From NCBI GenBank assembly GCA_030068075.1, contig CM057826.1:110401746-110465745 (forward strand): DNA of 64,000 nucleotides, written 5' to 3'. This DNA comes from Paguma larvata (Eukaryota > Chordata > Mammalia > Carnivora > Viverridae). The translations under genes and the position numbers were made by a program. How positions within the stretch are numbered: position 1 is the first letter of the stretch; the number at the start of each line of letters is the position of its first letter. Under the pieces are notes generated by a model. It was not told where the DNA came from, did not search any database, and was given only the letters and a program-made list of their open reading frames with translations. Of the stretch, positions 36,701-44,000 are shown piece by piece.

Positions 36701-37597
36701 CATGTGGTTAGCATTAAAAAAATGAAATAGAATAGAATGGAAAAAATGTATAACTAGGTATTATTTTGTGAAACTTTCGTTACACTGCGCAGTACATACA
36801 TGTGTCTAATACGGGGTCACTACATAAAATGTAGTTTTGAACTGGGGGTTGTGGTCAGAAAGTTTGGAAAAAGGCTATTCTAGATTGTAGTCACGCCTTT
36901 CCTTAGTCACACCCCGTTAACGACAGTCATGATTCTCTGGGGGTGGAAATTCAGTTAAAGAAGCCTCACCCACATAACTTCAGAAGCAAGAAAACTTACC
37001 ATTGTCCTTCCCCTCATCCCCCCAAAGTTGTAATTTACAAGCTTTGAAGCAGGAGTAGGTAACTTTTGAGCCTATAGGTAAGATCTGGCCTTTGATTTGG
37101 CTTCATCAGTCCATAGCATACGCACGGGTATGTGGTCTCCTTTATAATGATAGCTGCATAAAGAAAACAAAACAGCATGACCATACGTTTCTCTTATCTC
37201 AGGCAGTTTCTGGTAATTTATTACGGCAACCCAAGGAAACTGATACAAGGGGGAAGAGGTCTGAAAGGGAAATGGTGAAGCAAAACCTCAGCCACCTTAC
37301 GGTACTAACCACAGGTGGCTCTGACTGTACCCCCTCACAGGCTCCGTGGGAGCAGGTTTTGGAGAAGGCTTCATCCTGGGGTGGGATTTGTGGCCCCACC
37401 TCAACAGTTCTTGTCATGTGGAACACTAACTGTCTTCCCTTCTTTCCGCAGGCCACAGGGGCAGAGTGCTGCACCTGGCTTTGAGTCCAGACCAGACCCG
37501 AGTGTTTTCTGCCGCAGCCGATGGCACGGCCTGTGTATGGAGCTGCTGTGAGTCACTCAGCCCCTCCGGGAGCTCCAGTTCCCTCACTTCGAAGTGA
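15482..37597 (+). CDS. CDC20B: Cell division cycle 20B, WD40 protein (5' exons missing)
   Basis: Ten coding exons: 15482..15710, 16673..16803, 22100..22193, 23951..24067, 27873..28069, 29550..29644, 32077..32302, 34162..34287, 34776..34893, 37452..37597. Phases agree at every junction, giving about 492 codons. Roughly the first 43 residues of the human 519-residue protein come from exons left of the window. The N-terminal third is low in recognisable domains. The exons from 27873 onward form a seven-bladed WD40 propeller of the CDC20/CDH1 type ([53 protein letters not shown]). The C-terminal Ile-Arg tail that classical CDC20 proteins use to bind the APC/C is absent. From the literature, CDC20B acts in multiciliated cells at deuterosomes and helps release centrioles; its locus hosts miR-449. 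The C-terminus may differ from human (see the last exon). Confidence 0.95.
16140..16295 (-). mobile_element. MIR SINE fragment
   Basis: GGAGATGGAGAGGCAAAGTG and the following TTGCTCATGATCATAGAGAG match reverse MIR, degraded. Confidence 0.6.
16673..16803 (+). CDS. CDC20B: CDC20B coding exon (probably exon 4)
   Basis: Acceptor TTTCTTGCAG, donor GTAGGT. It encodes [18 protein letters not shown] and ends VASKGQ. Entry phase takes one base from the previous exon; exit is in phase. Confidence 0.93.
18444..18631 (+). mobile_element. Carnivore SINE inserted in L1
   Basis: Head AGGGTGCCTGGGTGGCTCAG. Target duplication AAATAGATTTACCA / AAATAGAATTACCA at 18430-18443 and 18632-18645, so it is younger than the host L1. 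Confidence 0.95.
18907..19107 (+). mobile_element. Carnivore SINE inserted in L1, diverged
   Basis: Head GAGGGATCTGGGTCCCTCAG is altered; the body and CT-rich middle are typical. It lies in the 3' UTR of the second L1. Confidence 0.88.
19696..19896 (-). mobile_element. Carnivore tRNA-Lys SINE
   Basis: Antisense copy ending TTGAGCCACCCAGGAGCCCC. Confidence 0.93.
19900..20926. other. Repeat-free block in CDC20B intron
   Basis: About 1 kb with no recognised repeat, and with CpGs (for example CACGCGGGGGGCGC near 20677-20690) unlike the surrounding sequence. Open on both strands at 20593-20910 without any recognisable protein. May be a conserved non-coding element; function unknown. Confidence 0.4.
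20927..21133 (+). mobile_element. MER20 (hAT-Charlie MITE)
   Basis: About 207 bp matching the MER20 pattern from CAGTAGTTCTCAACTCGGGG, through CCCCAGGGGACATTTGACAA and ACAGCCCCCACGATAATGAA, to GGGAACCCTG. An old non-autonomous DNA transposon in a CDC20B intron. Confidence 0.88.
21885..21990 (+). mobile_element. MIR 3' fragment
   Basis: AATACATGTAAGATGCCCAG followed by CACTGTGTTCACTACACAGT matches the right part of MIR. Confidence 0.6.
22100..22193 (+). CDS. CDC20B: CDC20B coding exon (probably exon 5)
   Basis: Acceptor TTGTTTTCAG, donor GTAGGG. It encodes [20 protein letters not shown] and a Cys-rich end ([12 protein letters not shown]). The preceding 5.3 kb intron contains a 2.4 kb L1. Confidence 0.92.
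22225..22350 (-). mobile_element. Short antisense L1 fragment
   Basis: TCTATCCATTCATCAGTTGA followed by TGGACATTTGGGTTTTCTCC is the reverse complement of the L1 3' region. It begins about 30 bp after the CDC20B exon ending at 22193. Confidence 0.65.
22480..22787 (-). mobile_element. Tigger-type (TcMar) MITE, antisense
   Basis: The right end reads CTGTTCAAGGGTCAATTG, the reverse complement of the Tigger terminal repeat. Internal AAGTGGACCATAGCAGTTCA and ATAACTTTTGACTCCCTCCA also fit. Confidence 0.7.
22790..22930 (-). mobile_element. Antisense L1 3' UTR fragment
   Basis: Contains the reverse-complement L1 3' UTR motif ATGACTTACTTATTTTGTAA followed by CTGAAGTTTGTACC. It directly follows the Tigger-type element. 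Confidence 0.55.
22931..23423. other. CDC20B intron, nothing recognised
   Basis: Unique-looking sequence before the SINE; no gene or repeat assigned. Confidence 0.4.
23439..23629 (-). mobile_element. Carnivore tRNA-Lys SINE with perfect TSD
   Basis: Antisense copy. AAATTACTTTGATTT is duplicated at 23424-23438 and 23630-23644. It lies about 320 bp before a CDC20B exon. Confidence 0.96.
23951..24067 (+). CDS. CDC20B: CDC20B coding exon (probably exon 6)
   Basis: Acceptor TTTCTTGTAG, donor GTAAGT. It encodes [20 protein letters not shown] and [17 protein letters not shown], the lead-in to the propeller. The last base starts a Tyr codon completed in the next exon. Confidence 0.93.
24415..24710 (+). 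mobile_element. L2 3' fragment
   Basis: TAGTTTATAATCTAGTTGGG, GAGCTGGGTCTTGAAAAATG and GTGTGAGCAAAGGCAGGATG are the usual L2 3'-end landmarks. Confidence 0.7.
24960..26060 (-). mobile_element. Old L1/HAL1-like block with ORF1 remnant, antisense
   Basis: The minus strand at about 25180-25370 encodes an ORF1-like remnant ([19 protein letters not shown]), typical of LINE-1/HAL1 ORF1. Flanking T-rich sequence to about 26060 resembles old L1/HAL1 sequence. Subfamily is not resolved. Confidence 0.6.
26464..26673 (-). mobile_element. Carnivore tRNA-Lys SINE
   Basis: Antisense copy from AAATTTTTTTAATGTCTATT to GAGCCCCCCAGGCACCCC. Confidence 0.94.
26901..27529 (+). mobile_element. L1 3' end, interrupted by a SINE
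   Basis: A short LINE-1 tail (end of ORF2 and 3' UTR: ATTATTTAGCCATAAAAAAG, later a TA-rich segment and the AATATAACACTGTATG ending). It is flanked by an 11-bp duplication TTATGTGCTTT at 26890-26900 and 27530-27540. A SINE splits it at 27174-27386. Confidence 0.85.
27174..27386 (+). mobile_element. Carnivore SINE inserted in L1 tail
   Basis: Head GGAGTACCTGGGTGGCTCAG, tail AATAAATAAACATTAAAAAA. Splits the L1 fragment at 26901-27529. Confidence 0.95.
27873..28069 (+). CDS. CDC20B: CDC20B coding exon (probably exon 7), first WD blades
   Basis: Acceptor TTTTCTTATAG, donor GTAATG. It encodes [20 protein letters not shown], then [10 protein letters not shown] and [20 protein letters not shown], the classical opening of a CDC20-family propeller. 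It ends exactly after a Gln codon. Confidence 0.95.
28201..28411 (+). mobile_element. Carnivore SINE with TSD
   Basis: Head GAGCACCTAGATGCCTCAG, (AAAT)n tail. A 16-bp duplication (GAAACTATGGAGAGTG, one mismatch) lies at 28185-28200 and 28412-28427. It begins 131 bp after a CDC20B exon. Confidence 0.95.
28490..28542 (-). mobile_element. SINE head fragment
   Basis: GATCATGACCTGAGCTGAAA to CCCAGCCA is the antisense tRNA-derived part only. Confidence 0.75.
28772..28951 (-). mobile_element. Carnivore tRNA-Lys SINE
   Basis: Antisense copy, ending ACTGAGCCACCCAGGCTTCC, with a gap in the tRNA-derived part. Confidence 0.93.
29225..29392 (+). mobile_element. MER5/MER58-like hAT fragment
   Basis: GAATTCACCTGGGGAGCTTT, then ATTAAATCAGAATGACTAGC, ending GGTGTTGAGAAATGCTG. 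Old hAT-Charlie-type element, subfamily uncertain. Confidence 0.55.
29550..29644 (+). CDS. CDC20B: CDC20B coding exon (probably exon 8)
   Basis: A long uninterrupted T tract (29530-29547) precedes acceptor AG; donor is GTAAGA. It encodes [20 protein letters not shown] and [11 protein letters not shown], finishing one blade and starting the next. Confidence 0.94.
30108..30275 (+). mobile_element. MER5A-type hAT element
   Basis: Starts GTGGTTCTCAGACTTGAGCA, contains CTGATTCAGTAGGTCTGAAG, ends TTGAGAACTACTGG: the inverted-end pattern of MER5A. Confidence 0.85.
30395..30577 (-). mobile_element. Carnivore tRNA-Lys SINE with TSD
   Basis: Antisense copy. TATACTGTAGTT is duplicated at 30383-30394 and 30578-30589. 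Confidence 0.95.
30850..31075 (-). mobile_element. MIR SINE
   Basis: Reverse MIR: TGTGCCAGGCATTATACTCG, GAAGAAACTAAGACACTAGC, CTTTGAACCCAGGTTGTCTG. Confidence 0.8.
31624..31830 (+). mobile_element. Carnivore tRNA-Lys SINE with TSD
   Basis: Head GGGTGCCTGGGTGGCTCAG. AAATATCTATCA flanks both sides. It lies 246 bp before a CDC20B exon. Confidence 0.95.
32077..32302 (+). CDS. CDC20B: CDC20B coding exon (probably exon 9), central blades
   Basis: Acceptor CCATGCAG, donor GTAAGA. It encodes [20 protein letters not shown] and [20 protein letters not shown], with the GH/WD-like pattern of two blades, and ends PQPTAVK. The longest CDC20B exon in the window. Confidence 0.95.
32303..34161. other. CDC20B intron, repeat-poor
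   Basis: 1.86 kb with no SINE or LINE recognised. It contains a small inverted repeat at 33335-33358 and a G-rich stretch near 34026-34050 (GGGGGTGGGGGCGGGGG) about 110 bp before the next exon. Confidence 0.5.
34162..34287 (+). CDS. CDC20B: CDC20B coding exon (probably exon 10)
   Basis: 42 codons in phase 0. Acceptor ACTTTAAAG has a weak pyrimidine tract; donor is GTAAAC. It encodes [20 protein letters not shown] and [19 protein letters not shown]. Confidence 0.94.
34776..34893 (+). CDS. CDC20B: CDC20B coding exon (probably exon 11)
   Basis: Acceptor TTATTACAG, donor GTAAGT. It encodes [20 protein letters not shown] and [19 protein letters not shown], then one base of a Gly codon. Confidence 0.94.
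35375..35800 (+). mobile_element. L2 fragments
   Basis: Two degraded L2 3'-end pieces: CAGGCCTTGTCCTCAAGGGT, and GATGTGTGAGGCACTTTTTG with AAACAAGACAGACATTATC. Confidence 0.5.
36227..36470 (+). mobile_element. Carnivore SINE, older CAN-type variant
   Basis: Head TGGGACACCTGGGTGGCTCA and body CAGGGTCTTGGGATCAAGCC differ from the common felid copy and resemble the general caniform/feliform type. Contains a (CT)n run at 36354-36397. Confidence 0.92.
37452..37597 (+). CDS. CDC20B: CDC20B last recognised coding exon, C-terminus
   Basis: Acceptor CTTTCCGCAG. It encodes [19 protein letters not shown] and [13 protein letters not shown], closing the propeller. The human protein ends about two residues after the final VW. 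Here the frame continues through a Ser-rich stretch ([15 protein letters not shown]) to TGA at 37595-37597. The bases at 37548-37553 read GTGAGT, a good donor, so the message might instead be spliced onward. The body of the exon is certain; the end is not. Confidence 0.85.
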
Positions 37598-37689
37598 GAA
37601 TGATGACATTGAGACAAGGCCATTGAGACAAGGGGTCGTGGTGAGGCTCAAACAGGATAAAGTGCTTTTCCTGTGGTGAATGTCTGTTT

Positions 37690-37850
37690 TCCTGACTCTC
37701 TTTCTCAGGTTGCTTTATTTTCTCTGCTTCCTCCTGTCGCATTTCCCAGACATTGTCTTGGCCTCTTGTTTCTCTACTTTCCCCTCCTTCCTCCTCTTCT
37801 TCTTCCTCCTTTTTCTTCTTTTTTTCTCTATCTCTTCCTTGATAGAAATG
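37690..37850 (+). repeat. CT-rich stretch after CDC20B stop
   Basis: TTCCTCCTCTTCTTCTTCC-type sequence. Gives long spurious reading frames on both strands. No canonical AATAAA was seen between the CDC20B stop and this stretch, so the CDC20B polyA site is unresolved. Confidence 0.7.
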
Positions 37851-38228
37851 CATTTCCACGGCTATAGTCAGAATATCTATAGAAGAGATATCCAAACTCC
37901 TTTTTCCCACTTGACTTTTCTTCCGAGCTCCAGCCTCATACTTCTTTCTGCTTCTGGATATTTCCTTTCTGAGATCCTTTCTCATCTTTAGCTCAAATTC
38001 AATACATTAAAAATACAACTTGTATTAAAAATACAATTTGCTTGAAAAACATTGATTAAAATCCAACTCTGTGGTAGGCCGTATGTTAAGTATGCATATT
38101 ATTTCCTCTCAACTTGAGATCTTCCGTCAGACTTCCTTGTCCCCTTTCATGGTCTCATCCTTAGCCTGGTCATCCCATCCCTCAGGAAGCCTCCTAATTA
38201 TTCTGCCCCATGTTTACTCCATTTACAT

Positions 38229-38253
38229 TTTGTTCTCTCTCTCTCTCTCTCTC
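38229..38253. repeat. (CT)n microsatellite
   Basis: About 12 CT units, downstream of the CDC20B stop. Confidence 0.9.
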
Positions 38254-38339
38254 TGTTTTGTTTCAGACTAATCATGTCCTGAATACCTGATGGCCACTCT
38301 GTCATAATTCCTTCTAAATGGTTTTCTTGTCTTTATTCT

Positions 38340-38480
38340 TCATGGGTCTCCACACCACTGTTAGGTTACATTCCTAAAAGCACAGTGGTGATCTTCTCAA
38401 GGCCCCTGCTGAGAAACTTTCAATGACTCTGTACTACCTAAGCCCCTTACCTCAACCTTTGGGTCCTGAGCCCAGAACCT
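38340..38480 (-). mobile_element. L2-like fragment, antisense
   Basis: AAAGCACAGTGGTGATCTTC followed by GAAACTTTCAATGACTCTGT resembles a common antisense LINE-2-type block. Confidence 0.4.
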
Positions 38481-38486
38481 GAAGTG

Positions 38487-38560
38487 ACGATACCTGTGCT
38501 TACCTTGGCTCTGCCATACACTGACTGAATGGCCTTGGGTAGGTCGTAACGTTTATAAGA
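38487..38560 (+). mobile_element. MIR fragment
   Basis: GGCTCTGCCATACACTGACT and ATGGCCTTGGGTAGGTCG match the MIR core. Confidence 0.55.
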
Positions 38561-38631
38561 ATAAGAATTTGGATTTGATAACTGCTAAGCTTTTTTTAGG
38601 CTCAATCAGGCCATTGTTCTTTTATTTTTAA

Positions 38632-38824
38632 ATTACCTTTTTAAATGTTTATTTATTTGATAGAGCATGAGCAGGGATGGGACAGAGAGAGAGGGGGACA
38701 GAGGATCTGAAGTGGGCTCTGGGCTGACGGCAGGGAGCCCAATGAGGGGCTTGAACTCATGAACTGTGAGATTGTGACCTGAGCCTACGTCAGATGCTCA
38801 AATGACTGAGCCACCGAGGCGCCC
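38632..38824 (-). mobile_element. Carnivore tRNA-Lys SINE
   Basis: Antisense copy ending TGAGCCACCGAGGCGCCC. In the CDC20B-GZMA intergenic region. Confidence 0.93.
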
Positions 38825-39179
38825 ATGTTCTATCTTTTAAATGTTAATCCTCACTCATCTCCTGTGTTGACCCTGGGCTAAGTTTCGTGATTTCCTGCCT
38901 TGGTGCTTTTGTTGGAGCTTTTCTTCTAGTCCGAAATTCCTACTCTCTTTCTTTTCTTTGCTCATCTGCTAAGTCCAAACCTCTCCAAGAAGTGTTCTGA
39001 GATGATGTTACCTAGGTTTGAGCTCTTGGCATCATTTGATATTAATATACTATTCATGTCAAGATATCAACATTTATTGTACCTTAAAGACTTCCTTGTA
39101 CCCACTCTCAGTCAACACCTCTCCATTATGGTGACATCTATCACCGTAGTTTAGTTTCGTCTTAGGCAAACCTTCAGAT

Positions 39180-39560
39180 AAATGGAATCAGACTATATAT
39201 TCTTTGTGTCTGACTTCTTTCACTCAATATTAAGTTTGTAAGATTAATTCATATCATTACATGTATCTGTAGATTGTTCTTTTTCATGCTGTGTAATATT
39301 CCATTGCACGAATGTACTGTTTATCCATTTTATTGATAAATATTTGAGCTATTTTCAGTTTCAACTTTAAGAATAAAGTTGCTGTGCACATTCTTAAACA
39401 TATCTTTGGTGGACAAAAGTACTCGTTTCTGTTGGGTATATACCAAGGTGTGGAACGGCTAGGTCATAGAATATACGTCTGTTGAGTTTTAAGTAGTCAT
39501 TGCCAACTTTCCTAAGCAGTATCAGTCTGCACTTCTACCAGCTGTGAATGAGGGTTCCAT
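39180..39560 (-). mobile_element. Old L1 fragment, antisense
   Basis: Reverse complement of L1 ORF2 end/3' UTR (TAATATTCCATTGCACG, TTTATCCATTTTATTGATAA, CAACTTTCCTAAGCAGT). A young SINE inserted at its right end (39573). Confidence 0.75.
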
Positions 39561-39572
39561 GCAACTACTTTT

Positions 39573-39790
39573 TTTTTTAATTTTTTTTTAATGTTTATTT
39601 ATTTTTAGACAGAGAGAGACAGAGCATGAGTGGGGGAGGGGCAGAGAGAGAGGGAGACACAGAATTCGAAGCAGGCTCCAGGCTCTGAGCTGTCGACACA
39701 GAGCCCGACGCGGGGCTCGAACTCACAGACTGTGAGATCATGACCTGAGCCGAAGTCGGACGCTCAACCGACTGAGCCACCCAGGCGCCC
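39573..39790 (-). mobile_element. Young carnivore SINE with perfect TSD
   Basis: Antisense copy close to consensus (CGAAGTCGGACGCTCAACCG). CCATGCAACTACTTTT is duplicated at 39557-39572 and 39791-39806. Confidence 0.96.
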
Positions 39791-39974
39791 CCATGCAACT
39801 ACTTTTTAAGTGGACTTCAAAATCTGCAATGTTGCCGGTAGGGACTATTCCATCTCTTATTGGTGTTAAAATCCTAACTAGGAATTAGGGATGATAGCAG
39901 GTATCTACAATATCATCCTAGTGACTCCCCTAGAGCCTCTGTTTTAGATATAAGTAGTAGACCTCACTTTTCAG

Positions 39975-40125
39975 TGTAGGGATTCCCATCACTTAGCTGC
40001 ATACTAGTATCACCGTGGAGATTATATCAAGAATACTATGTCCTGGGTCTTACTGAATACAATTAAATAAACATTTCTAGAGGTGGGGTCTGAGCATTGG
40101 TAATTAAGCTATGCTTCCTTCTTTA
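39975..40125. mobile_element. hAT-type MER fragment
   Basis: Weak match to MER5/MER58-type sequence (TTCTAGAGGTGGGGTCTGAG, GCATTGGTAATTAAGC). Low certainty. Confidence 0.4.
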
Positions 40126-40866
40126 AGAGGCTGTCTCTTAGTGTTGATATATGTTCTCGGTTTGGGTATACATTGTATGTGCATGCATGCACATGTATAT
40201 TCCTATAGGAACTGATGGAAATTGAAGGAATCCATTCACATAATCACATTTTGAAGGGGCTGCTGGACTGATGACTATCCACTATGTTCAATGTGCTGAA
40301 TAACCACATGGAGTTTTTTCAAGGAAAACTTTGAACATTCCTCCCTAATATGTGATGGCAGCCGCTGTAACAACCATGTTGATTGGTCCCAGGCTCAGGG
40401 ACTAAGAGAGCCAAGAAATCACCTGAATAATCTAAGGCTTAAATACTAACTAATGAAAAAGGAGGGTGAATTTCTCTTGTATACTTTTCTTGCTGTCCAA
40501 ATGTTTCATTTCTGTCCCCTAGAATTTTAATTTCTATTTCTCACCTGCCTTTGGGAAACACCGTAAGGCATTTTCTCTTCTAACTCAAATGCTCCAGAAT
40601 GGCTGTTTCTGTGTACTGCAGAATTGCTGGGCCCATCACTGTTTTCGTTACTAGACAGACCTAACCTTATTATCACTCCTGCTGGGTCCCACTGAGATGG
40701 TGAATAATTCAAGCCAAGTATGCATGTCACTTGTCACTTGACACATGGATGACACTGTGACATCGGTTTCCTCATCTCTCCCTTGCATTATCCACAAGGT
40801 TACTTTGCCAGTGCAGATTTCCCCACTAAAGTTCTAAGAGAAATGGGTGCGGTTACACAAATTGAT

Positions 40867-40872
40867 TTTATT
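40867..40872 (-). promoter_or_regulatory. GZMA: GZMA polyadenylation signal
   Basis: AATAAA on the minus strand (TTTATT on plus), 48 nt past the GZMA stop codon, which would give a very short 3' UTR. This is the first canonical signal downstream of the stop. Confidence 0.7.
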
Positions 40873-40919
40873 TATGGTAAGATTAGCAAGTGACAGCAAA
40901 TGAAATGTAATACAATTAT

Positions 40920-41081
40920 CTAAACTGCACCTTTAATAGTCTTAATTATCCACTTGAGATGCTTCTGTGAGAGAAGAGTATAGATGCCAGGTCCTCGAGG
41001 GTCTCCACACTTCCCTTCAAGGCCAAAAGAAGTAATGCCTCTAAAAGTACCCTCACAGATCAGAGGGCTTCCAGAATCTCC
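40920..41081 (-). CDS. GZMA: GZMA coding exon 5 (catalytic Ser) and stop
   Basis: Acceptor TTCCTCCAG. It encodes [35 protein letters not shown] and the C-terminal helix ending TIKGAV, with TAG at 40922-40920. Confidence 0.95.
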   Translation of the reverse strand, partial: GDSGSPLICEGTFRGITSFGLEGKCGDPRGPGIYTLLSQKHLKWIIKTIKGAV

Positions 41082-44000
41082 CTGGAGGAACACAAGAGGG
41101 GGAGTGGAGATCAGCATGGAACATGATCACTAGTGGAATGGAAAATGTTCCATTTAACGTGAGAGCATTTGATGTGGAGTTAAGACCAACCTTGACTTAA
41201 ATGAAAATTAGTGCTTAAAAGCCCAAACTGTTGGGAAATATTTTATTACTTTTAAAATCGGCTTAATTTATTTATAAACCAGTGAACATGAAATAAAACT
41301 TGTATTATTGTTCATCTTATCCACTCATTTTGAGACCGATTATGCTTTAGAAGGAAAACCCTCCTGGAACACCTGGGTGGCTCAGTCAGTTGAGCATCCA
41401 GCTTTTGATTTCAGCTCAGGTCACGATCTCACTGTTCTTGAGTTCAAGCCCCATGCTAGGCTTTGTGCTGACAGTGAGGAGCCTGCTTAGGATTCTCACA
41501 CTCCCTCCTCCCCACCCCTTCCCTGCTTGCGCTCTTTCTCAAAATGGATAAATAAATGTTAAAAAAAAAAAAGAAGGGAAACCCTTCAATTGTCATTTTA
41601 AAAAATGTTTATTTATTTATTTTGAGAGAGAGGGAGCATGAGTGAGGGAGGGGCAGAGAGAGAGAGAGACAGAATTCCGACTTGGGACTCTGTCCCACAA
41701 CCTGGAAATCATGACCTGTGCTGAAATCCGGAGTCAGACGCCTAACTGACTGAGCCACCCACGGGTCCTTGTCATTTTCTTAAAATGCTTAATAGCTCAA
41801 GAGGTAAAATAGTCAAATGCAAATGGGATGTTGAGACAAAGAGCAAACACCATGTTTTCTAGTTTCTCCAGCAGATAATTGTTTTCCCAAAGGAACAAAA
41901 CCAAAGCAACTTTTTCCTTCATCCTGTCAAATAGAAATTTCTCCCCCAAGTCTCTTCGGAGCAGCTGACACTAGAGAGAAGGTACCAGAAGCCAGTAATG
42001 GCACTTTGGAGCTAACTGACTCCACTAGCAGAGCCCTTTCAGTCAGTTGTGGGTCAATGTTTTCTTCGTCCTGGGCCACCTACTGTGTGACCCTGGGGCG
42101 GGGGGGGGGGGTGATGGGGGGGTGGGGTAGTGGGGGGAGGGTTTCTCTCACGGAATCTAGAATCAGCATACTTAAATGTATTTGAGATCCAGAGTCTGAA
42201 GTGGCCATTTCACTGCTCTGGCTTTAGGAAAGATTGGTGGTACTGGACAGAGGTCTACTGAGATGCATACATGGAACTCTGTGAGGGCCAGGCTCTGAGG
42301 GCCCAATTCCTTCCCAGTCATGTGAAAGCATTGATGATCCCTCCTTTTCAGGCAAAAATAGCCTATGAGTGTATGAACTAAGGAACTATGTGCAAGCCTG
42401 GGACCCCTCCTGGATGGGTGTATTTCACGTAGTGCCTGAAATTTTCATAATCACTGAGGTTCCATTCATCCACAGCCACTTCTGAGGGGTCTTGGGCACT
42501 GAGGGAACAGAGGAAAGACTGCTAGGTGTTGATGGTAGAGGGTGGCTGTTGAGAGGGGGGACAGCCATATAGGACGCTGCTGTGGCTTTAGGGTGTTGTG
42601 TGTGGTTCCAAGAGCATGAAGACACTGGGTTCCTGGATTGCCAAAGTGGTGGCTGGAGGGAGGGGACGAATGAGAGAGGGCAAAGGACAGAAAGTGCGAA
42701 GATGCAGAAGGCCAATGTCATCTTGTCCTGGGATTTGCCTAGCCTTGTTCCTAAAATTGAGCCATTCAGATTCTGCCGATATTTAGACAAACTTGTGAAA
42801 AGAGCAGAGACCTCTGGATCTCTCAGTCTCTGACTCAAACTCCCAGACCACCTACATGGCAACTCCTTCTCTTCAGAGGAGGCTCTATAGGGTCTTTGGA
42901 AAAGGTGGGAAATGATAAAGTCAGAGCTACAAGCTTTGTAAAGTATCTCTTCTACTCCTGTCTTTCAGTAGAACCCCGTCCTGCTGCTTCTCAGGGGATT
43001 CTGGTATGGACACTTGCACATTCTCTGAATGGGTCACGCATGGAGGTTGTTTCCTGGGGTGAGAGCTCGGCTCTAGGAAGCAGCGGAATCTAGCCTGAGA
43101 TGGTTCGTCAGGCTTGGGAATGACAGGCATTTCAGACTTGCTTGGGTAAATGGCAACGCAGTCTTGCGGGGAGTGCTGAGGTGGGGAAAAGGTTACTGGA
43201 GGCCCTAGAGGAACACTGACTTCAGTTCTCCTGGATGTTCCATATTTTCGAACTTAGATCTGTGTACATTCATATGAAACATGAGAAAACAATTGCTACT
43301 CATTTTTTTGTAAAATCAGGATGTACTAAATCAACCCACGCCTTCGCAGTGACCTTGTTTTTGATGAATGACTTACTTAAGCGGAGAACATTAATATATT
43401 TGACTGGCATTTTACCAAACTTCTTGACAAAAAGCACTACGACCCTACAGAGGCCAATGCCCTGACAAGACAAAGCATGATGTTACATGTTCTATATCGG
43501 CATGAGTTACTCCGACAGCTCAGATGTGGGGTTCTATTTTACTTACATTGCATGAGTCTTTTCCACCCTTGAGGCTGCCGGCACAAATCATATTCGGTCC
43601 AATCACAGGATTATAATCATAGTGCTTTTGATCATTGCAGATTCTTCTGTTTATGACGGTGACATTGACTTCTCTCAGAGTATCAGACCGAGGTGAGTTA
43701 TTGTGAATCTTCCCCCAGCCTGCAACTTGACACATGGTTCCTGGTTTCACATCATCCCCCTTTGTGGGAAGGAGGAGGACACTCACATATTTATTAATTT
43801 TTGCCTTTTTGGTCAGCTGTTAGAAGACAAGAATGAAGACATAACAAAATGAGATAATTTAAATGGTCACATTTTTACTTAAATTCTAGCCCAACTTTGA
43901 GGACCCTGTTAGGTAGCTATAGTCTATAGCTATAGGGCACCAAGGAAAAATTTTCCACTTGGCAGCCAGATTGTAGGAGGTTCTATGACTTTTAAGTCAG

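Larger units (their letters stand above)
34894..37451. other. Last CDC20B intron
   Basis: Holds degraded L2 pieces and one SINE (36227-36470). The remainder is unannotated. Confidence 0.5.
37598..40866. other. Convergent intergenic region CDC20B / GZMA
   Basis: 3.3 kb between two tail-to-tail genes. Contains CT-rich sequence, L2/MIR/L1 fragments and two SINEs. No gene. Confidence 0.6.

Noticed and set aside
37584..37991. Open frames after the CDC20B stop on both strands
   Set aside because: Created by the CT-rich stretch (Glu/Lys-rich on one strand, Leu/Phe/Ser-rich on the other).
42425..42862. 145-codon antisense frame in GZMA intron 4
   Set aside because: No homology to the protease, not in phase with flanking exons, low-complexity Ser/Pro content.
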